Assembly: GCA_965247735.1 (NCBI GenBank)
Contig: CBDFHN010000002.1
Location: 3,658,001-3,722,000 of the forward strand
Origin: JAOXRU01 sp965247735
Lineage (GTDB): Bacteria; Bacteroidota; Bacteroidia; Flavobacteriales; Flavobacteriaceae
DNA length: 64,000 bases
Reading direction: 5' to 3'
Part shown: positions 54,085 through 60,649 of the stretch, piece after piece
Layout: each line of letters opens with the position of its first letter
How positions within the stretch are numbered: the first letter of the stretch is position 1
Position numbers and translations under genes: made by a program
Notes under the pieces: generated by a model
The model's database searches: none
Told to the model about the DNA's origin: nothing
What the model saw: the letters and a program-made list of their open reading frames with translations, nothing else

Positions 54085-55614
54085 ATGTTACAGCATTATA
54101 AAGAACAATTTTTACACTCAAAAACTCAGTTTATTCTTGTAGATTTAAACGGAAAGATTAAAAAGAGTGATAATATTCTTTTTTCTATAGAAGAGGGAAT
54201 CTCGATTGATAAAATCCACCCGTTTTTCTTGAATTTTGATGCACTTATTGACTCAGCAGAAGGGGAGATCTCTTTTAGCTGTGTGCATTTGCATATAGAG
54301 AATAAAGAACTTATTACGGATATTATGGTGCAGACTTTTCCACAAAAAGAAGAGTCTTTAGTTATTATTCATGATCTATCTCAGCATTATAATGCCTATC
54401 AAAAATTAGCGCAGATCAAAAATGAATCAGTAATTAATGAAGAATTACTGGCAATTAAGAACCTTAGGCTTAAAGAAAAAGAAGATTTTAGGAATCAGTT
54501 TATTGCAAATTTCAGCCATGAGCTAAGAGGGCCATTAACGTCTATAATTGCATTTTCAGGATTGCTAAAGAAAACAAACTTAACTTCTGAACAGGCAGAT
54601 TATATAAAACTTATTTATTCTTTTGGTGACCATCTAAGGTTAATGATGGATGATATTTTAAATATCAATAGTATAGATCTTAATAATTTTGAGATTAAAG
54701 AAGATTTTTTCAATATTAAAGATCTCTTTTTGGTTTTAGAAGAAACCTATAAGTTAAAGGCATTGGATAAGGGCTTAACGTTTAATGTAAGTTTTGATGA
54801 TAAAATTCCTGAACTTGTAAAGGGAGATAAGTTGAGGATAACTCAGATTATTACCAATCTTTTAGAGAATGCGTTGAAATATACTTTAATGGGTACTGTT
54901 TCTTTTAACGTAAAATTAAATCAAATAAGGGCGAATACTGCAAGTTTAAAATTTGAAGTAAAAGATACAGGTATTGGTATCCCTGCTGATAAATTAGAAG
55001 ATGTTTTTAGAGGGTTTAATAGATTGCATAGAGATATTGAGCTTACCGGAACTGGTTTGGGACTATCGGTGGTTAAAAAGATCTTGCAATTATTAAATAG
55101 TGATATTACTGTTGAAAGCGAAGTAGATAAAGGAACAAAGTTTTCTTTTAATCTATTACTTAAATTCCCGGTGTCTACATTAGAGAAAAACATAGTAAAA
55201 AAGAAAAGAGAAGCTAAATTTGTACCGCCAAGTTTTGATTTTAAGCATTATGTATTGCTTGTTGAAGACGACCCATTGTTGCAAATGGTAGTTTTTAAAA
55301 TGCTAATTGATACTAAAAATTTCTTTGTAGATATTGTACATTCTGGCGAGGAAGCTTTGGAGAAGATTGGAGAAAAAGGATATGATTTGGTGTTAATGGA
55401 TGTGAAATTGCCAAATATAGATGGTGTTGAAACGGCTAAGCTAATAAAGAAAATGCCTTCCAGAAAAATTAAGTCCATTCCGATTATAGCGTTAACTGGT
55501 GCTGTTTTTAAAGAAGATATTGCACGCTATAAAAAATCTGGTTTTAAAGATGTAGTCAAGAAACCATTTAACGAAGAAGGTTTTTTAAGCACAATCTATA
55601 AATACATAAAGTAA
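54085..55614 (+). CDS. cytoplasmic hybrid histidine kinase with C-terminal receiver
   Basis: 509 residues, no membrane segment. N-terminal PAS-like sensor (about 1-110), HisKA with FIANFSHELRGPLTSIIAFSGLL (phospho-His about 142), HATPase with LLENALKYTLMG, DTGIGIPADKLEDVF and GTGLGLSVVKKIL, then a receiver domain (about 385-505) with VLLVEDD, phosphoacceptor Asp in DLVLMDVKLPN and the Lys in VVKKPF. It is the last gene of the GTPase operon and lacks an obvious output domain, so it may feed a phosphorelay elsewhere. Confidence 0.93.
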   Translation: MLQHYKEQFLHSKTQFILVDLNGKIKKSDNILFSIEEGISIDKIHPFFLNFDALIDSAEGEISFSCVHLHIENKELITDIMVQTFPQKEESLVIIHDLSQHYNAYQKLAQIKNESVINEELLAIKNLRLKEKEDFRNQFIANFSHELRGPLTSIIAFSGLLKKTNLTSEQADYIKLIYSFGDHLRLMMDDILNINSIDLNNFEIKEDFFNIKDLFLVLEETYKLKALDKGLTFNVSFDDKIPELVKGDKLRITQIITNLLENALKYTLMGTVSFNVKLNQIRANTASLKFEVKDTGIGIPADKLEDVFRGFNRLHRDIELTGTGLGLSVVKKILQLLNSDITVESEVDKGTKFSFNLLLKFPVSTLEKNIVKKKREAKFVPPSFDFKHYVLLVEDDPLLQMVVFKMLIDTKNFFVDIVHSGEEALEKIGEKGYDLVLMDVKLPNIDGVETAKLIKKMPSRKIKSIPIIALTGAVFKEDIARYKKSGFKDVVKKPFNEEGFLSTIYKYIK

Positions 55615-55620
55615 TATTTT

Positions 55621-55654
55621 AAAAAAGTCCTGTTAATTAAAACAGGACTTTTTT
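55621..55654. terminator. bidirectional terminator between kinase and arsC
   Basis: AAAAAAGTCCTGTT (55621-55634) pairs perfectly with AACAGGACTTTTTT (55641-55654) around a 6-nt loop. It serves both convergent operons. Confidence 0.92.
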
Positions 55655-55655
55655 G

Positions 55656-56066
55656 TTATAAGTTTTCTGCAACAAAATTTTTGAAATATAGTTTAATTTC
55701 TTCTCTTGCCTTAAGAAATGCAACATGTTTTTCTTCAGCAGTTCCTGTTACTTTTGAAGGATCAAAAAAGTTATGATGTAGTCTCACCGCATTTTTACTT
55801 GGTATATATGGGCAGTTTTCATTGGCATGGTCACATACTGTAACAATATAATCAAAATTAACATCTTTGTATTCGTCTATATTATTAGAAGTATGGTTGC
55901 TAATGTCTATACCGTCTTCTTTCATAATGGCTGCTGCTCCGGGGTTTATTCCATGGGTTTCTATGCCTGCACTGTATATGTTATCTTCTGTAAATTGTTC
56001 TAAATAACCATGTGCCATTTGGCTTCTACAAGAGTTTCCAGTGCAGAGTACTAGTATGTTTTTCAT
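55656..56066 (-). CDS. arsC: arsenate reductase (thioredoxin-type, LMW-phosphatase fold)
   Basis: 136 residues. The P-loop CTGNSCRS (Cys8-x5-Arg) and the second Cys pair in TVCDHANENCP (about 80-88) mark the thioredoxin-coupled ArsC family. It reduces arsenate to arsenite. It is the last gene of an ars operon (arsR, DUF6428, GNAT, then three repeat units). Its ATG follows the third repeat unit, with the micro-ORF stop 10 nt upstream. Confidence 0.93.
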   Translation of the reverse strand: MKNILVLCTGNSCRSQMAHGYLEQFTEDNIYSAGIETHGINPGAAAIMKEDGIDISNHTSNNIDEYKDVNFDYIVTVCDHANENCPYIPSKNAVRLHHNFFDPSKVTGTAEEKHVAFLKAREEIKLYFKNFVAENL

Positions 56067-56076
56067 GTGTTCGTGT

Positions 56077-56145
56077 TTATTGTTTTTTAACGGTCACATG
56101 CTGTTCGCTATTAATCATTTCTTTAGGTGATAAACTTCTTAGCAT
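56077..56145 (-). CDS. repeat-encoded micro-ORF (22 aa, type 1)
   Basis: Reads MLRSLS then PKEMINSEQHVTVKKQ; its stop is 10 nt before the arsC ATG. Identical in sequence to the next micro-ORF. Confidence 0.35.
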   Translation of the reverse strand: MLRSLSPKEMINSEQHVTVKKQ

Positions 56146-56166
56146 GCTCGTTTCATGTGTTTATAT

Positions 56167-56235
56167 TTATTGTTTTTTAACGGTCACATGCTGTTCGCTA
56201 TTAATCATTTCTTTAGGTGATAAACTTCTTAGCAT
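56167..56235 (-). CDS. repeat-encoded micro-ORF (22 aa, type 1)
   Basis: Same peptide as the 56077-56145 copy; ends 21 nt before that micro-ORF's start codon. Confidence 0.35.
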   Translation of the reverse strand: MLRSLSPKEMINSEQHVTVKKQ

Positions 56236-56256
56236 GCTCGTTTCATGTGTTTGTGT

Positions 56257-56343
56257 TTATTGTTTTTTATCGGTCACATGCTGTTCGCTATTAATCATTT
56301 CTTTAGATGATAAAGCTTTGAACGTGCTCGTTTCATTTTGCAT
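56257..56343 (-). CDS. repeat-encoded micro-ORF (28 aa, type 1, extended start)
   Basis: Reads MQNETSTFKALS then SKEMINSEQHVTDKKQ. Its ATG is 2 nt after the stop of the acetyltransferase gene. The frame is kept although several bases differ from the neighbouring units. Confidence 0.38.
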   Translation of the reverse strand: MQNETSTFKALSSKEMINSEQHVTDKKQ

Positions 56344-56345
56344 AA

Positions 56346-56837
56346 TTATATACCAATTTTTTGGCTTCGTTTTTCAAATAATAAATTGTCTTTCCAGATA
56401 TTGTCTAGCGTTGCAATTTTTTCTTTCTTTCCTATATATCTAAATCCTATGCTTTTATGTACCGCTATGCTAGCCTTATTTTCGGGAAAAATACTCGATT
56501 GTAAAGACCAAATGCCATGCTTTTCACTTTCCATGACTAATTCGGCTAATAACAATTTTGCAATGCCTTGACCTTTCCATGTTTTATCAATATAAATACT
56601 TACCTCTGCTACACCTGCATATACAATCCTGTTAGATATAGGTGCTAAGGCTGCCCATCCTACAACTTTTGTGTCTTTTATGGCAACTATTCTTGAATGT
56701 GGCAAATGCTTTTTGTCCCATTGGTTATAATTAGGTACCGTTTTTTCAAAAGTAGCCATACCAGTTGCTATTCCTGCTGCATAAATTTCGGAAATGACAG
56801 ACCAATAATTAGCCGTTATTTTTTCAATAGAAATCAT
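56346..56837 (-). CDS. GNAT acetyltransferase of the ars operon (ArsN/PAT-like)
   Basis: 163 residues from ATG 56837, 5 nt after the DUF6428 gene ends; the longer frame overlaps that gene. Motifs are WAALAPISNRIVYAGVAEVSIYIDKTWKGQGIAKLLLAELVMESEKHG and the Asn/His of NKASIAVHKSIGFRYIG, which match the phosphinothricin acetyltransferase/ArsN group. ArsN acetylates organoarsenicals or related compounds; here the operon supports that. Confidence 0.85.
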   Translation of the reverse strand: MISIEKITANYWSVISEIYAAGIATGMATFEKTVPNYNQWDKKHLPHSRIVAIKDTKVVGWAALAPISNRIVYAGVAEVSIYIDKTWKGQGIAKLLLAELVMESEKHGIWSLQSSIFPENKASIAVHKSIGFRYIGKKEKIATLDNIWKDNLLFEKRSQKIGI

Positions 56838-56841
56838 TGTT

Positions 56842-57327
56842 TTAGCAGCATCCTCCACCAGGAGTACAGCTGTTTTCACTAACAGTTTCTTCTACTGGAA
56901 CACCACAAGTTTCTTTGGCCTTACAATCTGTTTTTTCCACTGCTAATTTAACTATTAACCGAGTATCTTGTATTTCTAAATCGTTAATAAAAAGGTGAGC
57001 CGTATGAAAACTTTCGTTACTGTATTCTATTTTCACCTCTGCTTCTCTTGTCATTGGTTTTATTTGATCTACCTTATTTAGTATTGCTAATGCTTTATCG
57101 GCAGTCATATATTCGGTTTTTCCTATTTCCGCTGGACTCTCCCAAAGTTGAATTACGGTTTCTTTCCAATAGTCTCCGTTGGCACCACAATCAATAGCAT
57201 CTACTATAATATTTTTTACCTCAGTTACATGATAATTTGCTTTAACAAAGTTTCCTGGTGTGTATTCAAATAGTAAACTTTTGTTTTGGTGCTGTTCTAG
57301 TGCTTGTAAAAATTCTATTGTCTTCAT
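56842..57327 (-). CDS. DUF6428-like protein of the ars operon
   Basis: 161 residues. The body is compact alpha/beta (MKTIEFLQALEQHQNKSLLFEYTPGNFVKANYHVTEVKNIIVDAIDCGANGDYWKETVIQLW). The last ~30 residues are Cys-rich (CKAKETCGVPVE, SCTPGGGCC), a plausible arsenite-binding tail. Function is not established. It lies between arsR and the acetyltransferase. Confidence 0.75.
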   Translation of the reverse strand: MKTIEFLQALEQHQNKSLLFEYTPGNFVKANYHVTEVKNIIVDAIDCGANGDYWKETVIQLWESPAEIGKTEYMTADKALAILNKVDQIKPMTREAEVKIEYSNESFHTAHLFINDLEIQDTRLIVKLAVEKTDCKAKETCGVPVEETVSENSCTPGGGCC

Positions 57328-57396
57328 TTTTTTGTTTTTTTGAATTTAATAGGGATTAACTAATCCTTTTTTAGATTGTAATTTTATTACTGACAG

Positions 57397-57720
57397 TTAG
57401 CAACAATTGGCTGTTGTATTTAAAAAAAAGGAATTTAAAATTTTTTGTACCTCTTGCCATTTTTCTAAATCTATACAGTAACATACTTTTTTGCCTTCTA
57501 TAGTTCCTTTTATAAGATTGATATTCTTTAGTTCTTTTAGGTGTTGTGAAATCGTTGGTTGTGCCAAACCAATTTCATCTACAATGTCATTGCAAATACA
57601 GCTGTCTTGTTTGCTTATAAACTCAAGTATTGCTAAACGTGCTGGATTTGCTAAAGCTTTAAGAACTATGGCTAATTCATTATGTTTTTTACTGAAAATT
57701 TGTGTCTTGGTTAGACCCAT
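57397..57720 (-). CDS. arsR: ArsR-family metalloregulator
   Basis: 107 residues. The winged helix has LKALANPARLAILEFISKQDSCICNDIVDEIGLAQPTISQHLKELKNINLI, with the CxC-type metal site in SCICND (an ELCVCDL-like motif). Further Cys at the end (TTANCC). It represses the ars operon until arsenite binds. A perfect palindrome lies upstream. Confidence 0.92.
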   Translation of the reverse strand: MGLTKTQIFSKKHNELAIVLKALANPARLAILEFISKQDSCICNDIVDEIGLAQPTISQHLKELKNINLIKGTIEGKKVCYCIDLEKWQEVQKILNSFFLNTTANCC

Positions 57721-57731
57721 GTCATATTTGT

Positions 57732-57743
57732 ATATTGCAATAT
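57732..57743. promoter_or_regulatory. candidate ArsR operator
   Basis: ATATTGCAATAT, a perfect 12-bp palindrome, lies 11 nt upstream of the arsR start codon, where an ArsR dimer would block transcription. Confidence 0.55.
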
Positions 57744-57764
57744 TACGATAATAAGATTTGTAAA

Positions 57765-57793
57765 AAAAGCCAAATCATAAAAATTTGGCTTTT
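57765..57793. terminator. terminator after the TM2-domain gene
   Basis: AAAAGCCAAAT (57765-57775) pairs with ATTTGGCTTTT (57783-57793); on the minus strand a T run follows. It ends the TM2-domain gene transcript upstream of the ars promoter. Confidence 0.85.
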
Positions 57794-57802
57794 ATATTAT
57801 TT

Positions 57803-58204
57803 TTAGAACCAACCTTTCTTCCCTACTTGGTAGGTGTTGTAAAATTCTTCGTCTGATTTTGTCAGGTAGATTATACCTTCAATAATCCCAATAATACCCC
57901 CAATACCACAAAGGAATGAAAGTAGAATTTGAATAACTCCTTCTTTATTGTATCCTAAAATAAATTTATGAATACCAAGAGACCCAATAAAGATAGCAAG
58001 TAAACCTGCTAATACTTTTTTGTTTTCTCCGTTGTTTATTGTTTCTGTTACATTATCTGAAAAATCTTTTGCTGTTTCTTTTGCGTCTTCAACAAAATCT
58101 TTAGTTGCTTCTTTTGCATCTTCAAAAGTCTCCTTAGCTGTTTCTTTTGCATTGTCGATAGCATCTTTTGCTTTATCTTCAAAGTCTTTATTTTCTTCTG
58201 ACAT
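57803..58204 (-). CDS. TM2-domain protein with amphipathic repeat region
   Basis: 133 residues. Residues 1-60 are a repetitive Ala/Glu/Lys/Asp-rich helix (KDAIDNAKETAKETFEDAKEATKDFVEDAKETAKDF) like LEA or apolipoprotein repeats. Residues 65-133 form a TM2 domain: KVLAGLLAIFIGSLGIHKFILGYNKEGVIQILLSFLCGIGGIIGIIEGIIYL. Function unknown; likely an inner-membrane protein. Confidence 0.88.
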   Translation of the reverse strand: MSEENKDFEDKAKDAIDNAKETAKETFEDAKEATKDFVEDAKETAKDFSDNVTETINNGENKKVLAGLLAIFIGSLGIHKFILGYNKEGVIQILLSFLCGIGGIIGIIEGIIYLTKSDEEFYNTYQVGKKGWF

Positions 58205-58265
58205 ATTTAGTATTGATGGTTAAACTAGTACAATGTAATACTTTTTTTAAAATAAAGGAAGACAA

Positions 58266-58652
58266 TTATTTAAAAGCTTTGTCGACAGGTTCCCATAATT
58301 CTAATTTATTTCCTTCAGGGTCAAGAATCCAGCCAAATTTTCCATAGTCGTATTCCTCAATTTTTCCTACAACAGTAACTCCTTCTTCTTTTAGAATTTT
58401 TAGGAGTTCAACTAGATTTTCTACTCTAAAATTCATCATGAATTGTTTTTCTGAAGGTTGGTAGTAATCTGTGTTTTCCTCCATTGGGCTCCATTGTGTG
58501 GAACAATCTTCTCCTTTTTGATCTTTCCACCAAAATGTACACCCGTATTTATCAGTAGCTAAACCTAAATGATCTTTATACCATGTTTTTAAATGGTTTG
58601 GATCTTTGGCTTTAAAGAAAAAACCACCCAATCCTGTAACTCTTTTTTTCAT
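58266..58652 (-). CDS. VOC-family (glyoxalase-like) protein
   Basis: 128 residues. The pattern GLGGFFFKAKDPNHLKTWYKDHLGL ... TQWSPMEENTDYYQPSEKQFMMNFRVENLVELLKILKEEGVTVVGKIEEYDYGKFGWILDPEGNKLELWEP fits VOC/glyoxalase-I-like folds with metal residues His and Glu. Its ATG overlaps by 4 nt the stop of a micro-ORF in the upstream repeat unit. Confidence 0.88.
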   Translation of the reverse strand: MKKRVTGLGGFFFKAKDPNHLKTWYKDHLGLATDKYGCTFWWKDQKGEDCSTQWSPMEENTDYYQPSEKQFMMNFRVENLVELLKILKEEGVTVVGKIEEYDYGKFGWILDPEGNKLELWEPVDKAFK

Positions 58653-58732
58653 GCGTCTATATTTATTGTTTTTTTAACGGGTACATGCTGTTCGCTATTA
58701 ATCATTCCTTTGCGTGATAAACTTCTTAGCAT
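58649..58732 (-). CDS. repeat-encoded micro-ORF (27 aa, type 1) overlapping the VOC gene
   Basis: Reads MLRSLSRKGMINSEQHVPVKK, then ends TINIDA with TGA overlapping the VOC gene's ATG (ATGA). An extra T in the unit moves the usual stop, so the frame runs to the overlap. Confidence 0.38.
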   Translation of the reverse strand: MLRSLSRKGMINSEQHVPVKKTINIDA

Positions 58733-58824
58733 GCTCGTTTCATTTGTTTATACTGTTTTATTAAATTGGTTATTTTATGTATTGTTGTTAGTTGTTTTTT
58801 TTTGTGAAGAAATTGCTGTTTCAG
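58653..58824 (-). repeat. two units of the ~90-bp intercistronic repeat, one decayed
   Basis: 58653-58743 is a type 1 unit. 58744-58824 is a degenerate type 2 unit recognised by TTTTATTAAATTGGTTA and its minus-strand CTGAAACAGC start (ATG lost to CTG); its reading frame is destroyed. Together they span from the DUF1801 gene stop (58829) to the VOC gene start. Confidence 0.75.
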
Positions 58825-58828
58825 GAGT

Positions 58829-59203
58829 TTAGATTAAATCTTCGACACTATAGATGGCTACACCAGTGCTAATCATCTCTTTTATCGCTTTTGTTAATTC
58901 GGAATCTAGTTTTTTAATATGAAAACAACTTTTCCCTTTTAGACATTTTCTTAGGTTGCCTGGTATGTTTGTAAACTGTTCAACATGAGTATAAATCGGA
59001 AAGAAATACAAACGTACATCTTTGGGTTTTGGCACAATACTAGCAAAATAGAAGCCATCTACCATTTGTTTACCTTGCATACGCTCTTTGGTACCACAAA
59101 CCTCAAAACTAGTATCTTCTTCTTTTCTAATACGTAATGGAGGGCAGTGATTTTTTAAAAGCTGGATTAGGGTTGATTTAATTTCTGGAACAGTAGTTAT
59201 CAT
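58829..59203 (-). CDS. DUF1801 family protein
   Basis: 124 residues. The DUF1801/YdhG fold is suggested by FYFASIVPKPKDVRLYFFPIYTHVEQF and LRKCLKGKSCFHIKKLDSELTKAI. Members bind iron-sulfur or unknown ligands; no function is known here. It starts 10 nt after the dehydrogenase gene's stop. Confidence 0.85.
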   Translation of the reverse strand: MITTVPEIKSTLIQLLKNHCPPLRIRKEEDTSFEVCGTKERMQGKQMVDGFYFASIVPKPKDVRLYFFPIYTHVEQFTNIPGNLRKCLKGKSCFHIKKLDSELTKAIKEMISTGVAIYSVEDLI

Positions 59204-59212
59204 TCCATAAAG

Positions 59213-60151
59213 TTAGCAAAATTTTGCTTCAATTTTGGCTACAATAGTTTGTGCTAATTTTTCTTTGCTTTCAATCGTCCATCCTGCTACATGTGGAGAG
59301 AGCAACACATTTTCGGCATTTATGAGGTATGTAAACGCTTCTGGCATGTTTTGATCGGTAAAAAGGTTTTCGAAAGAACTTTTTTCATATTCCAAAACAT
59401 CTAAACCAGCGCCATAGATTTTACCAGATTTTAATGCTGTTACTAGGGCTGTAGTAAGTACACTTTTTCCTCTTGCGGTATTGAGTAGCCAAAACGATTT
59501 TTTGAATCCAGCAATAAAATCAGTATTTACCATCTGTTCTGTTAGTGGTGTTTGCGGTGTATGTAAGCTAAGCACATCAGCTTGTTCTTGTAAGGCAGTT
59601 AAGGATACCTGTGTTGCGTTTTTATCGCCTACATTAGCTTTAATATCATAACATAATACGGAAACATCAAAACCTCGAAGTTTTTTAGCAAAGGCTTTTC
59701 CCATATTTCCATAACCGATGATGCCAACAGTTTTTCCATCGAGTTCTATTCCTCTGTTATCTTCGCGAAGCCATTTTCCGCTACGGACTTCTTTATCACC
59801 TTTGTTGAGTTTGTTAAATAGTGAAAGCAGCATGCCAAGCGTATGTTCACCAACGGCATTTCTATTTCCTTCTGGAGCATTAAATAAGCTTATGTTTTGT
59901 TGTTTTGCGTATTCACAATCAATGTTTTCAAGACCAGCACCAACCCTTCCTATAAATTTTAAATTTGAGGCAGCGGCTAAAAAGGAGCTATCTATTTTAA
60001 ATCTACTTCTGATAATAAAACCGTCGTATCTATCAATTTTAGCCATGATTTCTTCTTTGGAAGAAGTATAGTCTTCATCATTTACAAAGCCCAAATTGTT
60101 AAGTTGCTGAATTAATAATGGGTGATTGCTATCGAGATGAAGAATTTTCAT
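59213..60151 (-). CDS. D-isomer-specific 2-hydroxyacid dehydrogenase
   Basis: 312 residues. The NAD site is GIIGYGNMGKAFAKKL (about 143-158); catalytic Arg in NTARGKSV, Glu in GLDVLEYEKSSF and His in LSPHVAGWT. The order and N-terminal domain fit phosphoglycerate-dehydrogenase-like or glyoxylate reductase-like members. No ACT domain, so not a full-length SerA. Substrate not decided. Confidence 0.9.
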   Translation of the reverse strand: MKILHLDSNHPLLIQQLNNLGFVNDEDYTSSKEEIMAKIDRYDGFIIRSRFKIDSSFLAAASNLKFIGRVGAGLENIDCEYAKQQNISLFNAPEGNRNAVGEHTLGMLLSLFNKLNKGDKEVRSGKWLREDNRGIELDGKTVGIIGYGNMGKAFAKKLRGFDVSVLCYDIKANVGDKNATQVSLTALQEQADVLSLHTPQTPLTEQMVNTDFIAGFKKSFWLLNTARGKSVLTTALVTALKSGKIYGAGLDVLEYEKSSFENLFTDQNMPEAFTYLINAENVLLSPHVAGWTIESKEKLAQTIVAKIEAKFC

Positions 60152-60180
60152 AGAGTTATGCTTTAATAGTTTGTTGGTAT

Positions 60181-60546
60181 TTATATTTTAGGATATGATG
60201 TTTGTGTTTTTTTATGAACAACATTACCGGTATGAGCTGTGTTTAGCTTTTCGAAAAGCATAACATGTACTTCTTCTCCGTTTTTAGTTAATGGGTTGTG
60301 TTCTACTCCTTTGGGAACAACAATAATTTCTCCTTCTCTAACAATTTCTGTTCGGTCTCGAAACTGCATATAGAGGGTTCCTTTGATAATATGAAATAAT
60401 TCGTCTTCATCTTCATGTGCATGCCATACAAATTCGCCTACAAGTTTGGCTAATAATACTTGCATATTATCAACAATTGCAATCTGATGCGGGTGCCATT
60501 GTTTGGTAAACTCGGCGTGTTTTTTTACTAGATTTATTGCTTTCAT
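60181..60546 (-). CDS. cupin-domain protein
   Basis: 121 residues. The cupin metal motif is visible: GEFVWHAHEDEDELFHIIKGTLYMQF followed by GEIIVVPKGVEHNPLTKNGEEVHVMLFE. A small single-domain cupin of unknown activity. Its ATG follows the most diverged repeat unit; the unit's micro-ORF stops 10 nt upstream. Confidence 0.9.
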   Translation of the reverse strand: MKAINLVKKHAEFTKQWHPHQIAIVDNMQVLLAKLVGEFVWHAHEDEDELFHIIKGTLYMQFRDRTEIVREGEIIVVPKGVEHNPLTKNGEEVHVMLFEKLNTAHTGNVVHKKTQTSYPKI

Positions 60547-60637
60547 ATATCTATATTTATTGTTTCTTAGCGGTTACATACTGTTCGCTCATGGTCTTTC
60601 TTTGGATGTAAAAATTTTTATCATATGAAACATTCAT
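60547..60637 (-). repeat. diverged unit of the ~90-bp intercistronic repeat family (type 1)
   Basis: The left half matches other units (CTATATTTATTGTTTCTTAG, GGTTACATACTGTTCGCT); the right half has been replaced by the arm of the perfect palindrome at 60613-60649. It fills the space between the mgtE stop (60648) and the cupin start. Confidence 0.75.
60557..60637 (-). CDS. repeat-encoded micro-ORF (26 aa, diverged type 1)
   Basis: Reads MNVSYDKNFYIQRKTM then SEQYVTAKKQ, ending 10 nt before the cupin ATG. Compared with the other type 1 copies it has in-frame length change, synonymous changes (GTG/GTA, AAA/AAG) and His to Tyr, but the SEQ(H/Y)VT..KKQ-stop end is retained. Confidence 0.4.
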   Translation of the reverse strand: MNVSYDKNFYIQRKTMSEQYVTAKKQ

Positions 60638-60649
60638 ATGATAAAAATT
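60613..60649. repeat. perfect 17-bp inverted repeat at the end of mgtE
   Basis: AATTTTTATCATATGAA (60613-60629), a 3-nt loop ACA, then TTCATATGATAAAAATT (60633-60649). It overlaps the mgtE stop codon and supplies the start codon region of the micro-ORF. Being AT-only it may be a weak terminator or an element end. Confidence 0.8.

Larger units (their letters stand above)
56067..56343 (-). repeat. tandem triplet of the ~90-bp intercistronic repeat (type 1)
   Basis: Three 90-bp units: 56067-56156, 56157-56246 and 56247-56336. The first two differ at only a few bases; the third is more diverged at its left end. Unit borders coincide with ATGAAA on the minus strand. They fill the space from 2 nt after the acetyltransferase stop (56346) to the arsC start. 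Because 90 is a multiple of three, frames stay open through all units on both strands. Confidence 0.92.

Noticed and set aside
56012..56443. 143-codon + strand frame with a 30-residue repeat running through the arsC start and the three repeat units
   Set aside because: It starts inside arsC and is created by the 90-bp units, whose length is a multiple of three. The opposite strand fits the operon direction and start/stop positions. I keep the note that the + strand is open in several units.
58593..58832. 79-codon + strand frame across the VOC gene start and repeat units
   Set aside because: Same cause as above: it begins inside the VOC gene and follows the repeat.
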